Assembly: GCA_964057225.1 (NCBI GenBank)
Contig: OZ059894.1
Coordinates: forward strand, 7,202,131 to 7,266,130
Length of the DNA: 64,000 nt
Direction of reading: 5' to 3'
Origin: Auanema rhodensis
Taxonomy: Eukaryota > Nematoda > Chromadorea > Rhabditida > Rhabditidae
The translations under genes and the position numbers were made by a program. The stretch's first letter is position 1. Each line of letters opens with the position of its first letter. The notes under the pieces were generated by a model. It made no database searches. It was given only the letters and a program-made list of their open reading frames with translations, and was not told the DNA's origin. Shown piece by piece: positions 1 to 10,400 of the stretch.

Positions 1-23
1 TGGTTCAACTCCGCGTGCCCCCT
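1..23 (+). tRNA. 3' end of tRNA-Cys cut by window edge
   Basis: The first 23 bases match the T-arm and acceptor 3' strand of the tRNA-Cys copies downstream. Their offset from the first full copy fits the 184-bp repeat period exactly, so this is the right end of a further array member starting left of the window, not an isolated fragment. Confidence 0.75.
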
Positions 24-135
24 AATTTTTACAAAGTTTTAAGGTTTCGGAAACACGTTGTTTCAATTGAATTGTATTTTGGTGATCTGAATGATCTTTC
101 ATGTTGATCACTGGATCATGAATCACGTTGTTCGT

Positions 136-207
136 GGGGGTATAGCTCAGTGGTAGAGCATTCGACTGCAGATCGAGAGGTCCGTGATTCAACTCCGCGT
201 GCCCCCT
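136..207 (+). tRNA. tRNA-Cys (GCA), copy 1, altered B box
   Basis: A 72-nt cloverleaf: seven-pair acceptor stem (GGGGGTA with TGCCCCC), D-arm, anticodon loop CTGCAGA with GCA anticodon, T-arm and U discriminator. It differs from copies 2 and 3 by G to A at 187, which changes the internal promoter B box from GGTTC to GATTC and breaks the last T-stem pair (A opposite C). Identity is secure; transcription and function may be impaired. Confidence 0.85.
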
Positions 208-319
208 AATTTTTACAAAGTTTTAAGGTTTCGGAAACACGTTGTTTCAATTGAATTGTATTTTGGTGATCTGAATGATCTTTCATGTTGATCACTGGAT
301 CATGAATCACGTTGTTCGT

Positions 320-391
320 GGGGGTATAGCTCAGTGGTAGAGCATTCGACTGCAGATCGAGAGGTCCGTGGTTCAACTCCGCGTGCCCCCT
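320..391 (+). tRNA. tRNA-Cys (GCA), copy 2
   Basis: Full 72-nt cloverleaf with intact A and B boxes, GCA anticodon and U discriminator, no intron, no encoded CCA. It lies exactly 184 bp after copy 1 in the same orientation. The following T-run could serve as a weak Pol III terminator. Confidence 0.93.
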
Positions 392-503
392 AAATTTTAC
401 AAAGTTTTAAGGTTTCGGAAACGCGTTGCTTCAATTGAATTGTATTTTGGTGATCTGAACGATCTTTTATGTTGATCACTGGATCATGAATCATGTTGTT
501 CGT

Positions 504-575
504 GGGGGTATAGCTCAGTGGTAGAGCATTCGACTGCAGATCGAGAGGTCCGTGGTTCAACTCCGCGTGCCCCCT
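504..575 (+). tRNA. tRNA-Cys (GCA), copy 3
   Basis: The 72-nt body matches copy 2 over its whole length and sits again 184 bp downstream. It is followed by TAATTTTTAC, giving a T5 terminator, and then by the 46-bp subrepeats built from its own 3' end. Confidence 0.93.
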
Positions 576-737
576 AATTTTTACAAAGTTTTAAGGTTTG
601 GTTCAACTCCGCGTGCCCCCTAATTTTTACAAAGTTTTAAGGTTTGGTTCAACTCCGCGTGCCCCCTAATTTTTACAAAGTTTTAAGGTTTGGTTCAACT
701 CCGCGTGCCCCCTAATTTTTACAAAGTTTTAAGGTTT
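554..737 (+). repeat. 46-bp subrepeats made of tRNA 3' ends
   Basis: The tRNA T-arm and acceptor 3' end plus about 24 bp of spacer recur at 554, 600, 646 and 692 with a 46-bp period; the last then continues into the normal long spacer. Only tRNA 3' fragments are present, so no extra functional tRNA is encoded. Slippage or unequal exchange within one 184-bp unit explains it. Confidence 0.85.
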
Positions 738-825
738 CGGAAACACGTTGTTTCAATTGAATTGTTTTTTGGTGATCTGAATGATCTTTTATGTTGATCA
801 CTGGATCATGAATCATGTTATTCGT

Positions 826-877
826 GGGGCTATAGCTCAGTGGTAGAGCATTCGACTGCTGATCGGGAAGCCTGGTC
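826..877 (+). pseudogene. truncated tRNA-Cys pseudogene
   Basis: This copy keeps the acceptor 5' strand (with one base changed), D-arm and anticodon 5' strand. The anticodon loop reads CTGCTGA instead of CTGCAGA, and similarity stops within the variable region, so the T-arm and acceptor 3' strand are missing. It marks the right end of the tRNA array; unrelated coding-like DNA begins directly after it. Confidence 0.8.
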
Positions 878-893
878 AGCATAAGTTTAATGA

Positions 894-1043
894 TTGTGCA
901 ACCCGTCAACAGATGAAGCGTCAACTTCGGCTGCAAGGCTGCATCGGAATGAATTGTTATTGACCATTTTCAATCAAAGATATCGTGAAGAACCCATGTT
1001 TGATTATGCTGAGTTGGCAAACAATCCAGTACACAGCTACTAG
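894..1043 (+). pseudogene. 3'-terminal coding fragment of an unidentified gene
   Basis: An open frame of 49 codons ends in TAG at 1041-1043 and contains protein-like runs such as EASTSAARLHRNELL and NQRYREEPMFDYAEL. There is no start codon at its left edge; the frame closes at a TGA at 891-893, right beside the tRNA pseudogene. AATAAA follows at 1104-1109. I do not recognise the protein. It is best read as the last exon of a gene whose upstream part was lost or displaced when the tRNA array formed, although a real terminal exon of a gene further left is possible. Confidence 0.4.
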
Positions 1044-1175
1044 GGAGGTCTTGTTTTCTAGATCATATCAGGTTTATCAGGTAAATTAAAGAGAGGAAAG
1101 AGAAATAAACAATATTTTTCCATTAAAAAGTAATTGAAATCGGTACTAAAATTCTTTGATTAGACTGATTTTTCA

Positions 1176-1181
1176 TATAAA
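1176..1181 (+). promoter_or_regulatory. TATA box of the TIL-domain gene
   Basis: TATAAA lies 45 bp upstream of the ATG at 1221, a plausible distance for a short 5' UTR. No other promoter element was assigned. Confidence 0.5.
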
Positions 1182-1220
1182 AGCTCTGCCCAACATCAGT
1201 TAGAACTCAACGAAATCAAG

Positions 1221-1925
1221 ATGTCTGCTCTTCGTTTGGTAAGCTTATTTGTGAATTTTTAAGAAATAATTTTCATTCTCAGATCATTGCTGTTGCAATT
1301 CTTGCTGTAACTATCGAAGCTGGAGTTAACTACCCAGCTCACAGAGCTAGAAACAGTCCACCTAGACCCCGTCAGTTTCAACTTCACTTATCATAACTTC
1401 AAATTCCTGTTGCTTTAGAATGTGGAATCAACGAGCATTACACGAATTGTGGAACTGCTTGTGAGCCTAAATGTGGTGATCCAGAATTCGTATGACATTC
1501 TCAGTGAATTTTCTCTGAAAATGAATTTTTTTTAAGATGCCATGCACCCAGCAGTGCATCGTTGGTGTCTGTCAGTGCATTCATGGGCATTCAAGAAACA
1601 GCCAAGGAATCTGTATTCTAAAGGAAGAATGTTACAACGGTGAGCAATCTGTTCCTGCTAAAGACATGGTTTATCTTAAAAAAAATTGAAAAACTTATAA
1701 TCAAATCCTGAAATGCTGTTATTTCAGATCTTCCAGATTACGCCTTCGGCCCAGCATGTAACAGACCATGTCCAAGGACCCATTCATGCCAACTGATGAA
1801 GGATTGCAGTCAAGGATATTGTAAAAATGTTCCAGTATGTGTATCCGGATTCCCTCACTTGGTTAGTATATCAGAAGATATTTGAATTCGTTTAATTCTG
1901 ATTTATGTTTTAGCCATATCAGTAA
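1221..1925 (+). CDS. secreted TIL-domain (Ascaris-type inhibitor-like) protein
   Basis: Six exons: 1221-1238, 1283-1370, 1419-1489, 1537-1639, 1728-1861 and 1914-1925. All introns are GT-AG and all phases agree, giving 141 aa. The N-terminus is a clear signal peptide (IIAVAILAVTIEA). Mature cysteines begin at a QCGINE motif and continue through CGTACEPKCGDP, PCTQQCIVGVCQC and ICILKEECY, the spacing of a trypsin-inhibitor-like domain. A second Cys-rich stretch follows (ACNRPCPRTHSC, CSQGYC, VPVC). Family knowledge: such proteins inhibit extracellular serine proteases or act in secreted defence. Which protease it targets, and whether the second half is a separate inhibitor unit, cannot be told. 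A TATA box precedes it and a large CT microsatellite follows. Confidence 0.85.
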
Positions 1926-2064
1926 ATGGCGATAATCAATCCAAATCCACATCCACATGTACTCATATCGACATGTCTATAACCTTTTTTGTTTTTTCAT
2001 GTTTGTATTTGCATCGATTGAAAAACAAAATATACAATAAATATTTAAAAAATACGTTTTTTCC

Positions 2065-2289
<225 letters not shown>

Positions 2290-2819
2290 TTCATGTTTTC
2301 TCTCTATGGGTTAAAATCGATATTGGAAACTATCATCTGAAACTTAAACTCGAACTTTATCTTAACTTCAAAATGAGATTTTTAAGTTTTTGATTAAACC
2401 TAAGCTAGACTTTCAATAATTATCCTACTTCTTATCAGGAAAGAAGCAGCAACATCTTCTGGTTAAACTCAGATTTGAAATGTCGTTTTGGCTCCAAAGA
2501 TCAAATTTCAAAGTAATAATTTTCAAAGTAATGCTTTCCTTTAGTGAAGGACTATGAGATACTGAATGAACTATTATTTTTTTATTTTTTGACTTCAAAA
2601 CAAAACCCAAAATCAAAAATATTTATTTTTCTTATTCTTCTGATTTCAGTGTCTCTTAGAATCATTTTATAACAAACCAAGGTTATAATACACACAAAAA
2701 GATTTAAAAAAAAACTCTTGTATTTGTTCCAAGTAAGTATTGTTTTTTGGTGCTCTGGAAAATGAAAATGTTTTACAGTTAAACTGTGATTGTTCGACTA
2801 CCTTTATTGAGTTTCAACG
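2290..2819. other. non-coding spacer
   Basis: AT-rich DNA between the CT tract and the P450 stop codon. AATAAA on the minus strand just below the P450 stop could be its polyadenylation signal. I see no exon-like segment. Confidence 0.5.
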
Positions 2820-3383
2820 TTATCTTCGTTCTAGTTCTAAATTGATGACACCATCTTTCGGTTGCATGATTATACCCATTACTATACGAATTAAATCCTA
2901 GAATATACATAACATATTCATAAAGTATTGAATTACTTTTTTATATTGTACTAACCTCTTGTTCAGTTGGATATACTATTTTGTAACTATTGATTAGCTT
3001 GGCTATAACCATTTTAAATTCCATTTCGGCAAATCGCATTCCAACACAATTTCTGGGACCGAGGCCGAACGGCATCCAATTGATAGCATGAGCTTTGTTA
3101 TCCAAAAACCTTCAAATATATTCTTTGTGTAATGTTTTTGAAATATTTCATGTGATACCGTTCTGGCCGAAATTCTTCTGGATTATCATAGCTTTCAGGG
3201 TTATGATGCATTGAGTACGGTGGTGTTGCAACCCATGTACCTTTTGGTATGCGTATTCCAGTTACAACTGTATCTTCTATACATTCCCGAGATGTAAAGC
3301 TGGTATACGGATAATAATTCGTTATGTGAAAACTTCCAAGACTTACTTGATAACTGGAGGATAAATACGTAAAGATTCCTTGA

Positions 3384-3387
3384 AAAC
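3384..3387. repeat. 4-bp target-site duplication, left copy
   Basis: AAAC directly abuts the LTR; the same four bases follow the other LTR at 15463-15466. Removing one copy together with the element restores the P450 reading frame. Four base pairs fits a Ty3/gypsy integrase. Confidence 0.85.
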
Positions 3388-3753
3388 CGTTCCATTATGC
3401 TCCTACGTATATTGAACAGACCATTGTAGTCTGCTCAACTACGCGTATAGTATTCCATAAGTGTAGCGGTATGGAAACAGAGCATAAGGATTACATAAGA
3501 TAAGGAAATATATAGGTTTATTATACACAATACAATATCATTACAATACATTAACACAAGGATAAAGTAAACTACATTTACAAGACAAAGACTAATATAT
3601 AAGATTAACTAAGTTAGATGCAAACCGTCCATGGGCTTGCAAAGGGGCGAACTCCCGAATAGGGGCATGAGGGAAGGCGGTGCCATTCCTCATTCCTCTA
3701 GTCGGTCTGGCTCTAACCCTGCAGTTACATATATAGAGTCTCCGAATGGAACG
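3388..3753 (-). repeat. 366-bp LTR (3' LTR of the element)
   Basis: It begins CGTTCCATT and ends AATGGAACG, a perfect 9-bp terminal inverted repeat. Read side by side it is identical at every base to the LTR at 15097-15462. In element orientation it contains AATAAA (minus strand, 3522-3517), a plausible polyadenylation signal. Confidence 0.97.
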
Positions 3754-3764
3754 TGCCCTTTTTC
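3754..3764 (-). other. polypurine tract
   Basis: On the minus strand GAAAAAGGGCA immediately precedes the 3' LTR, the expected place for the plus-strand DNA primer of reverse transcription. Confidence 0.65.
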
Positions 3765-4460
3765 AAAGATTGTCGCGACCTCGCGATATTTTAAACAAAA
3801 ATTTGGGCTTATATGTAACTGAGTTTTAGAGTTCAATTGTTTTAGCTTCACAATAACTATAGTATGATAGAGTTTTAGTTAGTATACAAACAAAATTACA
3901 ATAATTTATAAGAAGGGTTCAATATAATATGAAGGGACGATGAATTAGAATATTATTAATTTCATAAATTAATTATCTTAATATTCAAGCATTTCCTAAT
4001 AGAGATTGTAGAATAAAGGGGCTAGTAATGAATGGGAATATGTTATTATTTTGACTAATGGTCTCAAGAAGTACTCATTTCTAAATTGAACCGAGATTAT
4101 GATTTAATAATGTGTCTCCATATGTCTCCCAGAGTGAATCCTTGATTACTAATGGAGACTACCACTTAAGATGAAATTGTGGTTGATACGCCTACCAGTG
4201 TTCATCTCATCTTATTTGGAGAGGCACATGGAGCTCGGATGGTTGTCAAAATGTCCTCTAGTCCGCATAGGATTACGGTAACTTGGAACCATTAGTCATA
4301 ACATCTCCTCGTTTAGAATTTGCCTTATTTTTCCTTTCTCAATCTCTATTAAATGCTATTTTTATTTTGAATGTTATTTAGCATTAATTTTTTTTTTTTT
4401 TTTTTTTAATTCATCGTTATTTTGTTACAATAATTTAAATAACGTAGCATTATCTTGTTG
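3765..4460 (-). other. 3' untranslated region of the retroelement
   Basis: About 700 bp between the ORF stop and the polypurine tract. It is AT-rich with an oligo-T run on the plus strand near 4390-4410. No coding segment such as a downstream env or accessory ORF is visible here. Confidence 0.6.
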
Positions 4461-7400
4461 TTATTCTTCTTCATTCCTCGGAAGCCATATTTCGTCTTCA
4501 TTTTCATCTTCTGGCTCTGTATCTATGCTATCCTTGTTGTTCCTGTTGATCACTTCTATTATTTCGATGTCGCTATCTTCTTCTGCTTGACTTTCTCGAA
4601 ACCTTGCGCGAGTGTTGTAAGAGATGTTTTGTGAAGCAGGAGAGAAGATTTTCAAGTTATCTTTGTGGATATCTTGTAGTTTTCCTGATGAATTTCTGAT
4701 TTGAACTTTTGATCCTTCTACGTTGATGACTTCGCATGGTCCATCATAGCTTTTCCGAAGCTTTTGGCCGATTTGGTGTGATTTTATAGTCGTCATCACC
4801 ATGTCGCCCGGTTGAATGTCTCTATGGTGTGCTCTTTGCGTTCTATCTTTCTTCTTTTTCGCATTTTCTTGATTTTTAGCTATGCGGTTCTTTATTATTT
4901 CGTCTCTCTTGTCCATATCTGGTCTTCTTTGGAGTAATTCTTCAGAAATTTCTTGAATTTTGGTGATCGTTTCTGGTAATTCAGCGTCCATTGACATTCT
5001 GCATTCTTTACCGAATAATGCAATGTATGGCGCAATCCCTGTAGTCGCGTGCTGAATATTGTTAATAGCAAAAGTGATTTTTGGTAATACAGTATCCCAG
5101 TCACTAAGGTCCTCTTTTAAGTAGTGGGTTAATCCTTCTTCGAGGGTTCGGTGAAGTCTTTCCACTTGTCCATTTGAGTTCTTTTGGTGTGGTAGTGTTG
5201 GTTCATGTTTGATTCCAAGTTTAGTACACATTTCTTCGAACTTTTTAGATACAAAGTTTGAACCTCTATCGGTGATCAAGCGATGGGGTGGTCCAAAAAT
5301 GTAAACGAAATGTCTTAGAAATCGATCAATTGTGATTTCCGTTGTTATTTGTGGTACAGCAATTGTTGTTGACCATTTTGTAAATGCGTCTTGCATGGTA
5401 ATGACGTAGGTACAGTTTCTTTTTGAAGGGGGAAATGGTCCCATTACGTCCATGTGGACTCGTTCAAATGGCTTGCTTGGTATCTCAAAATGACCTATTG
5501 GTTGTACCGTCATGGAATGTGGATCTTTTTTTCTTTGAGCACATTTAATGCAGTTCTTGATGAATATAGTAATGTCGTTCTGCATATTTGTCCAATAGAA
5601 TCTTCTTAGAATTGCTTCTTTTGTTTTAATAATTCCTTGATGTGCTGCAATTGTAGGATCCTCATGAAAAACTTTGATTATTTCCTCAATTATGGGGTGT
5701 TCTTGTGGTATTACGATAGCGGGTTGTGGCTTTTTGTCTGTTGGTTTTGTATAGAGCAAGTCATTTATGACACAATATCTGTCATTAGCTGTCATGTTCT
5801 TTTGTGCTCTATATTCAATCTCCGCTATCGTCCGTTTAATCCAAGGGGTGCTTAGTTGAATTTCCTTTATTGTTGGTGTATTTATGGCGTTAATGTGAAT
5901 TTCTTCCATTTTCTTCTTCTTTGTTTCCGGCTTAGCATCGTTAGCTTCTTCACCTATATATCGAGATAGAGCATCGCATACTTTATTTAATTGGCCTGCG
6001 CGATATTTTATTTCAATATCATATTCTTGGATGACCAGCTGGAACTTCGCAAGACGACCAAATAAGTCTCTGCGTGTCATTAAGCTGGTAAGAGGTCGAT
6101 GGTCCGTAATACATATAGTATGAGTTCCAAGAATGTATGTACGGAATTGATTTAATGCATATACAAGGCCTAATGCTTCTATCTCGATTGGTGCGTAGTT
6201 ACGTTCGGCTTTAACTAGTTTTCTGCTTGCAAATGCGATAGGGTGTAGATTTTTCAGAGGTTGTTTTGGATCTTCCGGTTGTAATAATACAGCACCTATG
6301 GCGATGTTACTACCGTCGCTTTCAACTATAAACAAGCGGTCCGATTTAGGTGGGCTTAAAACGGGTGCCTGTATTAAACTTCTTTTAAGGAGGTCTAAAG
6401 CTTCTTGATGTTTGTTTTCCCATTTGAATTCAGTATCTGCCTTTGTCAGATCGTATAAAGGGCTTGCGATACGTGCAAAATCTTTCATGAATTTGCGAAA
6501 GAATCCAACCATTCCCAAGAATGCTCGTACACCTGTTGCATTCTTTGGTGCCGGATAATCTTGTATGGCGGCGACTTTTTGAGGGTCAGGTTTTATACCT
6601 TGACGTCCTACAATAAGTCCTAGAAATTTCACTTCTGGTTGAGCAAAAGCGCATTTCTTAAGCTTTATCTTCATTCCCAATTCTTCTACTGCTTGCAGTA
6701 AATCATCGATATCTTTGAGATGTTGTTCTCTTGTATCAGATATAACTAATAGATCGTCCAAATAAACAAATAGTTTACAAGAACATTTACTTTGCAAATA
6801 CCTTACTGCTGTTTGAAAGGTATGAGGGGCTCCACAAAGGCCCATCGGCATCCGTTTGTACTGGTATGTGCCGGATGTGGTCGTAAATGCTGTTAGTGGT
6901 CGATCTGATTTTCTCAAGGATATTTGAAAAAATCCTGACACTAAATCGAAGTTTGAGAAAAATTGGGCGCCTGCTGCCAAATCAACTATGTCAGAAATGC
7001 TTGGAATGACATAAGTTTGCTTGCGTGTGACATTATTTAAAGCTCGAAAATCTGTCACAAACCTATACGTGTCATCTTTCTTCTTAACTAGTACTACAGG
7101 GCTATTAAATAGAGATGTAGAAGGCTCTATTATGCCTTGCTCAAGCATTTCTTTGACTTGTTTTTCAATTTCTTCCTGTTTTCCTAAGGGAATACGTGTT
7201 ATTCTCGGCTTTGGCATATCCATATCTGTTCTCAATGGTATGGTATGCTCTATAGGACCTTTAAATAAGCCTATTTTCCTGTCCTCGTTAAGAAATGCCT
7301 CACGATGGCTTTCAATTATTTTTGTAAGCTCATGTTTTTCTTCTTTCGTGAGATCAGCATTCTCTAGATCAAGATCTTTTATGAAGTCTCTTGGAAAATA

Positions 7401-10400
7401 TGGTAGTTTACTCTCCCAATCGGCCTCTGGCGGAACATATGGTAGAATTGGCTTATGCTTAAAGGGTTCACAAGCCGGAATTTCTCCAATTATTGCCTGT
7501 CCGATGACTGAATTAGCTTCCATAGCTATTGTTTCATCGGTATTGTTACGGAACATAACATATACTCCACTGGTATCACGAAACGCAGTTGGATATAATG
7601 ATTTTAATGCGCTTCCACTATCCCCTAAGACAACCACTTCGTTAGATTCTAGTGGTTTATCTGTCTTTATTGGGATAGGTGCCTCTTCATCAGGCTTTAA
7701 TGTTTTTGTTCTTAAATTAATGATATTCACAGTTATCTCCGTATGCTTAATAGATTCGTTTCCTATTAATGGGATGGCATTGTTTCCAATCTCCAACCTC
7801 TTCTTGGATGGTTTAAGGCTGACGTCGATGTTTTCGCTGTCAAGCGCTTTCATGAAATCTAGTCCAATTAAAGCGGGAGCAGGACAGTCATGATCGTTTG
7901 AGACCAAAAAGGTGTGTTCGATCTCGTAACCGGCAATTTCAATTACAAGATTTATCTTTCCATAAAATGTGAAAGTGGACTTGTTGGCTGCCATCGCTAC
8001 TAAATGTCTCTTCTTGACATTTTCGGCCATGTTCAGATATTTGAGGGTGGAGAGCCTAACATATGACACTGATGAGCCTGAATCCCATAAAGCTAAAATC
8101 AGTTTATCTTCAACTGATATATATATTAATGGTAACTTTGTTTCCGCTGATACAATAGAAGCAACAAATGGTATTGCGATTGGAATAAATGTTACTAAAG
8201 CAGGATAGTATTGCTTCATGATGTTATCTGGCATCTGTTGGTCTGGGCGGCTTACAAGTTCCAATGTTTCTTCATAGCTTGGGGGCTCATTATCTATTTC
8301 GTGGACATGCATTACGGTTAGTGGAGTGGCTCTGAAGAACCAAAATTTAGCAACAACGAAAAGAATTATTAATACTGCGGCAATCGTAACCATTGATCCT
8401 ATGAAGATGAGTGTTCTCTCAATTGATCCTATTAGAAATTGCTTTACGCTAGTCCAGGCGGAAGTTGTGAACTCAGCTGCTTTAGAGATATAGTCACTGC
8501 CCTTTTTCAAAAGATTAAAGGCGGACGTAATTTTTGGATCGTTGTGAATAGTATGTAAAACATGGTTCTGTCGTATGGATGCTAAACTTGCTCCATATGC
8601 AATAGCTGTTGACATTGAGTAAACTCTCAATGATAAATTGGTGTATAAGTTAGCGCCTGTGAACTTTAAAGGTGTTAATTGGTGGTATTGCGCTTTATCA
8701 AAGAGTGATATTGGTTTTACTTCAACCGATCCATTTATATTTATCCATTCTCCATTTTGATAGTATACATCTGTGGGTACATGTTCGCAATCTATCTCTT
8801 TTCCATGTGTTAATAAGTCTCTTGATCCTGGAGCAGCAAAATATAATCTCTCATCTTCTGTTATTACTGGTGTTTCCAAATAGCATGTATCATTGATCTT
8901 ATGATTATGATAAACAGCTTTAGGTTGAAGAGGTAGGCATATATGAACATGAACTATATCGCTGCCTACGAAACGGGCTGCAATATCCTCTCTTCCTAAA
9001 ATAGTCCTCATTGCTATTGTAGGTTCTATGTGTAAAATAGAACGCCATAGCTCGAGGTATCTATTTTGAATCTCACATATGGATTCATAAGATTCCATGA
9101 AATGTTTCTGTAGCTCTTCTTGTATGAGTGTTGTTGTATATTGTAGATGATCTTGAGCTATTCTGCGAGATACGTTGAGGTTGAATTGTATTTCGTTGTT
9201 CACTTTTGACGCTGTATACGTTGCCTGAGCCTGAATTTCTCTGGTTTCTACGGGTGGAGATGATGTTCTTTGTTTCCTTAAGATTCGTGACGCCGTGTCA
9301 GTGACTGTTGCTAATGTTGTTGGCGAGAGAGTCGTAGTTATCGCGGCTGTTGTCGTCTCAACTGTGGTTGTCGTCGGAATCCGAGTCGTATGGCTTTTAG
9401 TTGTCTCCTGAACTAGTGAAGCGGGTTTGTCCGTTGTTGTCGTTAATGACAGTCTTCTAGTCAGATAAGGCGGTGTTTCAATATCCTCTAACAGTGGTAA
9501 AAATGTTTTTATAAGTAGCTGGCGTGTATCTGCGCTTGGGTTTTGAATGCGAGGGTGGGGCCCTATCGATATACCGTAGTTAGAATCTTTATCTCGATAT
9601 AATTTGTTGGTATCTGGCACATTGATTGTTAATTGTCGGAACTTTTCATCATCTACGGCTGCTGCTGTTTTATTTGGCCTTATTACTCGCAATGTCATCA
9701 AGTTATGGTATAAGTAAAGAGTGTTTCTAAGTACTATACGCTCATCAGCATTGTCAGTTGTTAGAGTTGGTCGGATCGGCGGCATGTTCACAAAGGATTT
9801 TAAAACCTCTTGCCTTGATGGTACCGACAGATTGTTTTCAAATATTACCGGTGTATAAGCTAACTCCATCGCTATGCTTTCGGCTCTTTCACGGTAGGAT
9901 CCGTCTTTTTCTAGCAGTTTTTCGTCAAATTCGTGTGCTGTTAATCTGTCACCTATCTGTTCTAATAATTGTTGTGAGGTTAAATACCGTATAGCGCCGC
10001 GAGTGGTTGCTGCCAGTTCCTTTTGCGCAAGAAAATAAAGTATTGCTTCCTCAGGGTCGTGTATTTCGTATGTTTGAAGGAAACGTTGTATGGATTTATC
10101 AGATACGGGACTTCTTAAGAAGAAATAAAACTTCTCGGGATGTGCTGAAACCCAGTCAATAATTGAATATGAAGGGTTGACAGCTCGTCTGGCCTTTATA
10201 AGCGGTATTATCTGATAAATACCAGGATTACTCATCACCGGTCGTAAGAAAGGATAAGGACAAATATTTAATATTAAAGTTTCAAAATCTTCCTGTTTTT
10301 GTATCCACTCCTTGTTTAATTCAACCGTGCATTCCGCAATTGCTCTTTTATCTCTTTTCGCCGGAAGTTTCTTATATTCTCTCTCTATTAAAACATGGAT

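Larger units (their letters stand above)
1..880 (+). repeat. 184-bp tandem array of tRNA-Cys units
   Basis: Each unit is a 72-nt tRNA-Cys gene plus a conserved 112-bp spacer. tRNA starts at 136, 320 and 504 are exactly 184 bp apart; the partial copy at the left edge and the truncated copy at 826 keep the same phase once the inserted 46-bp subrepeats are allowed for. Spacers differ by only a few bases, which indicates recent unequal-crossover amplification or homogenisation. The array continues left of the window. Confidence 0.9.

Noticed and set aside
3201..3395. 64-codon minus-strand ORF near the left LTR
   Set aside because: The P450 exon uses another frame through this segment (with TGIRIPKGTWVATPPYSMHH); this ORF is its frame shadow.
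7021..7893. 290-codon plus-strand ORF inside the retroelement
   Set aside because: It lies fully antisense to the conserved protease-RT coding region and has no splice, promoter or domain support; open antisense frames are expected there.
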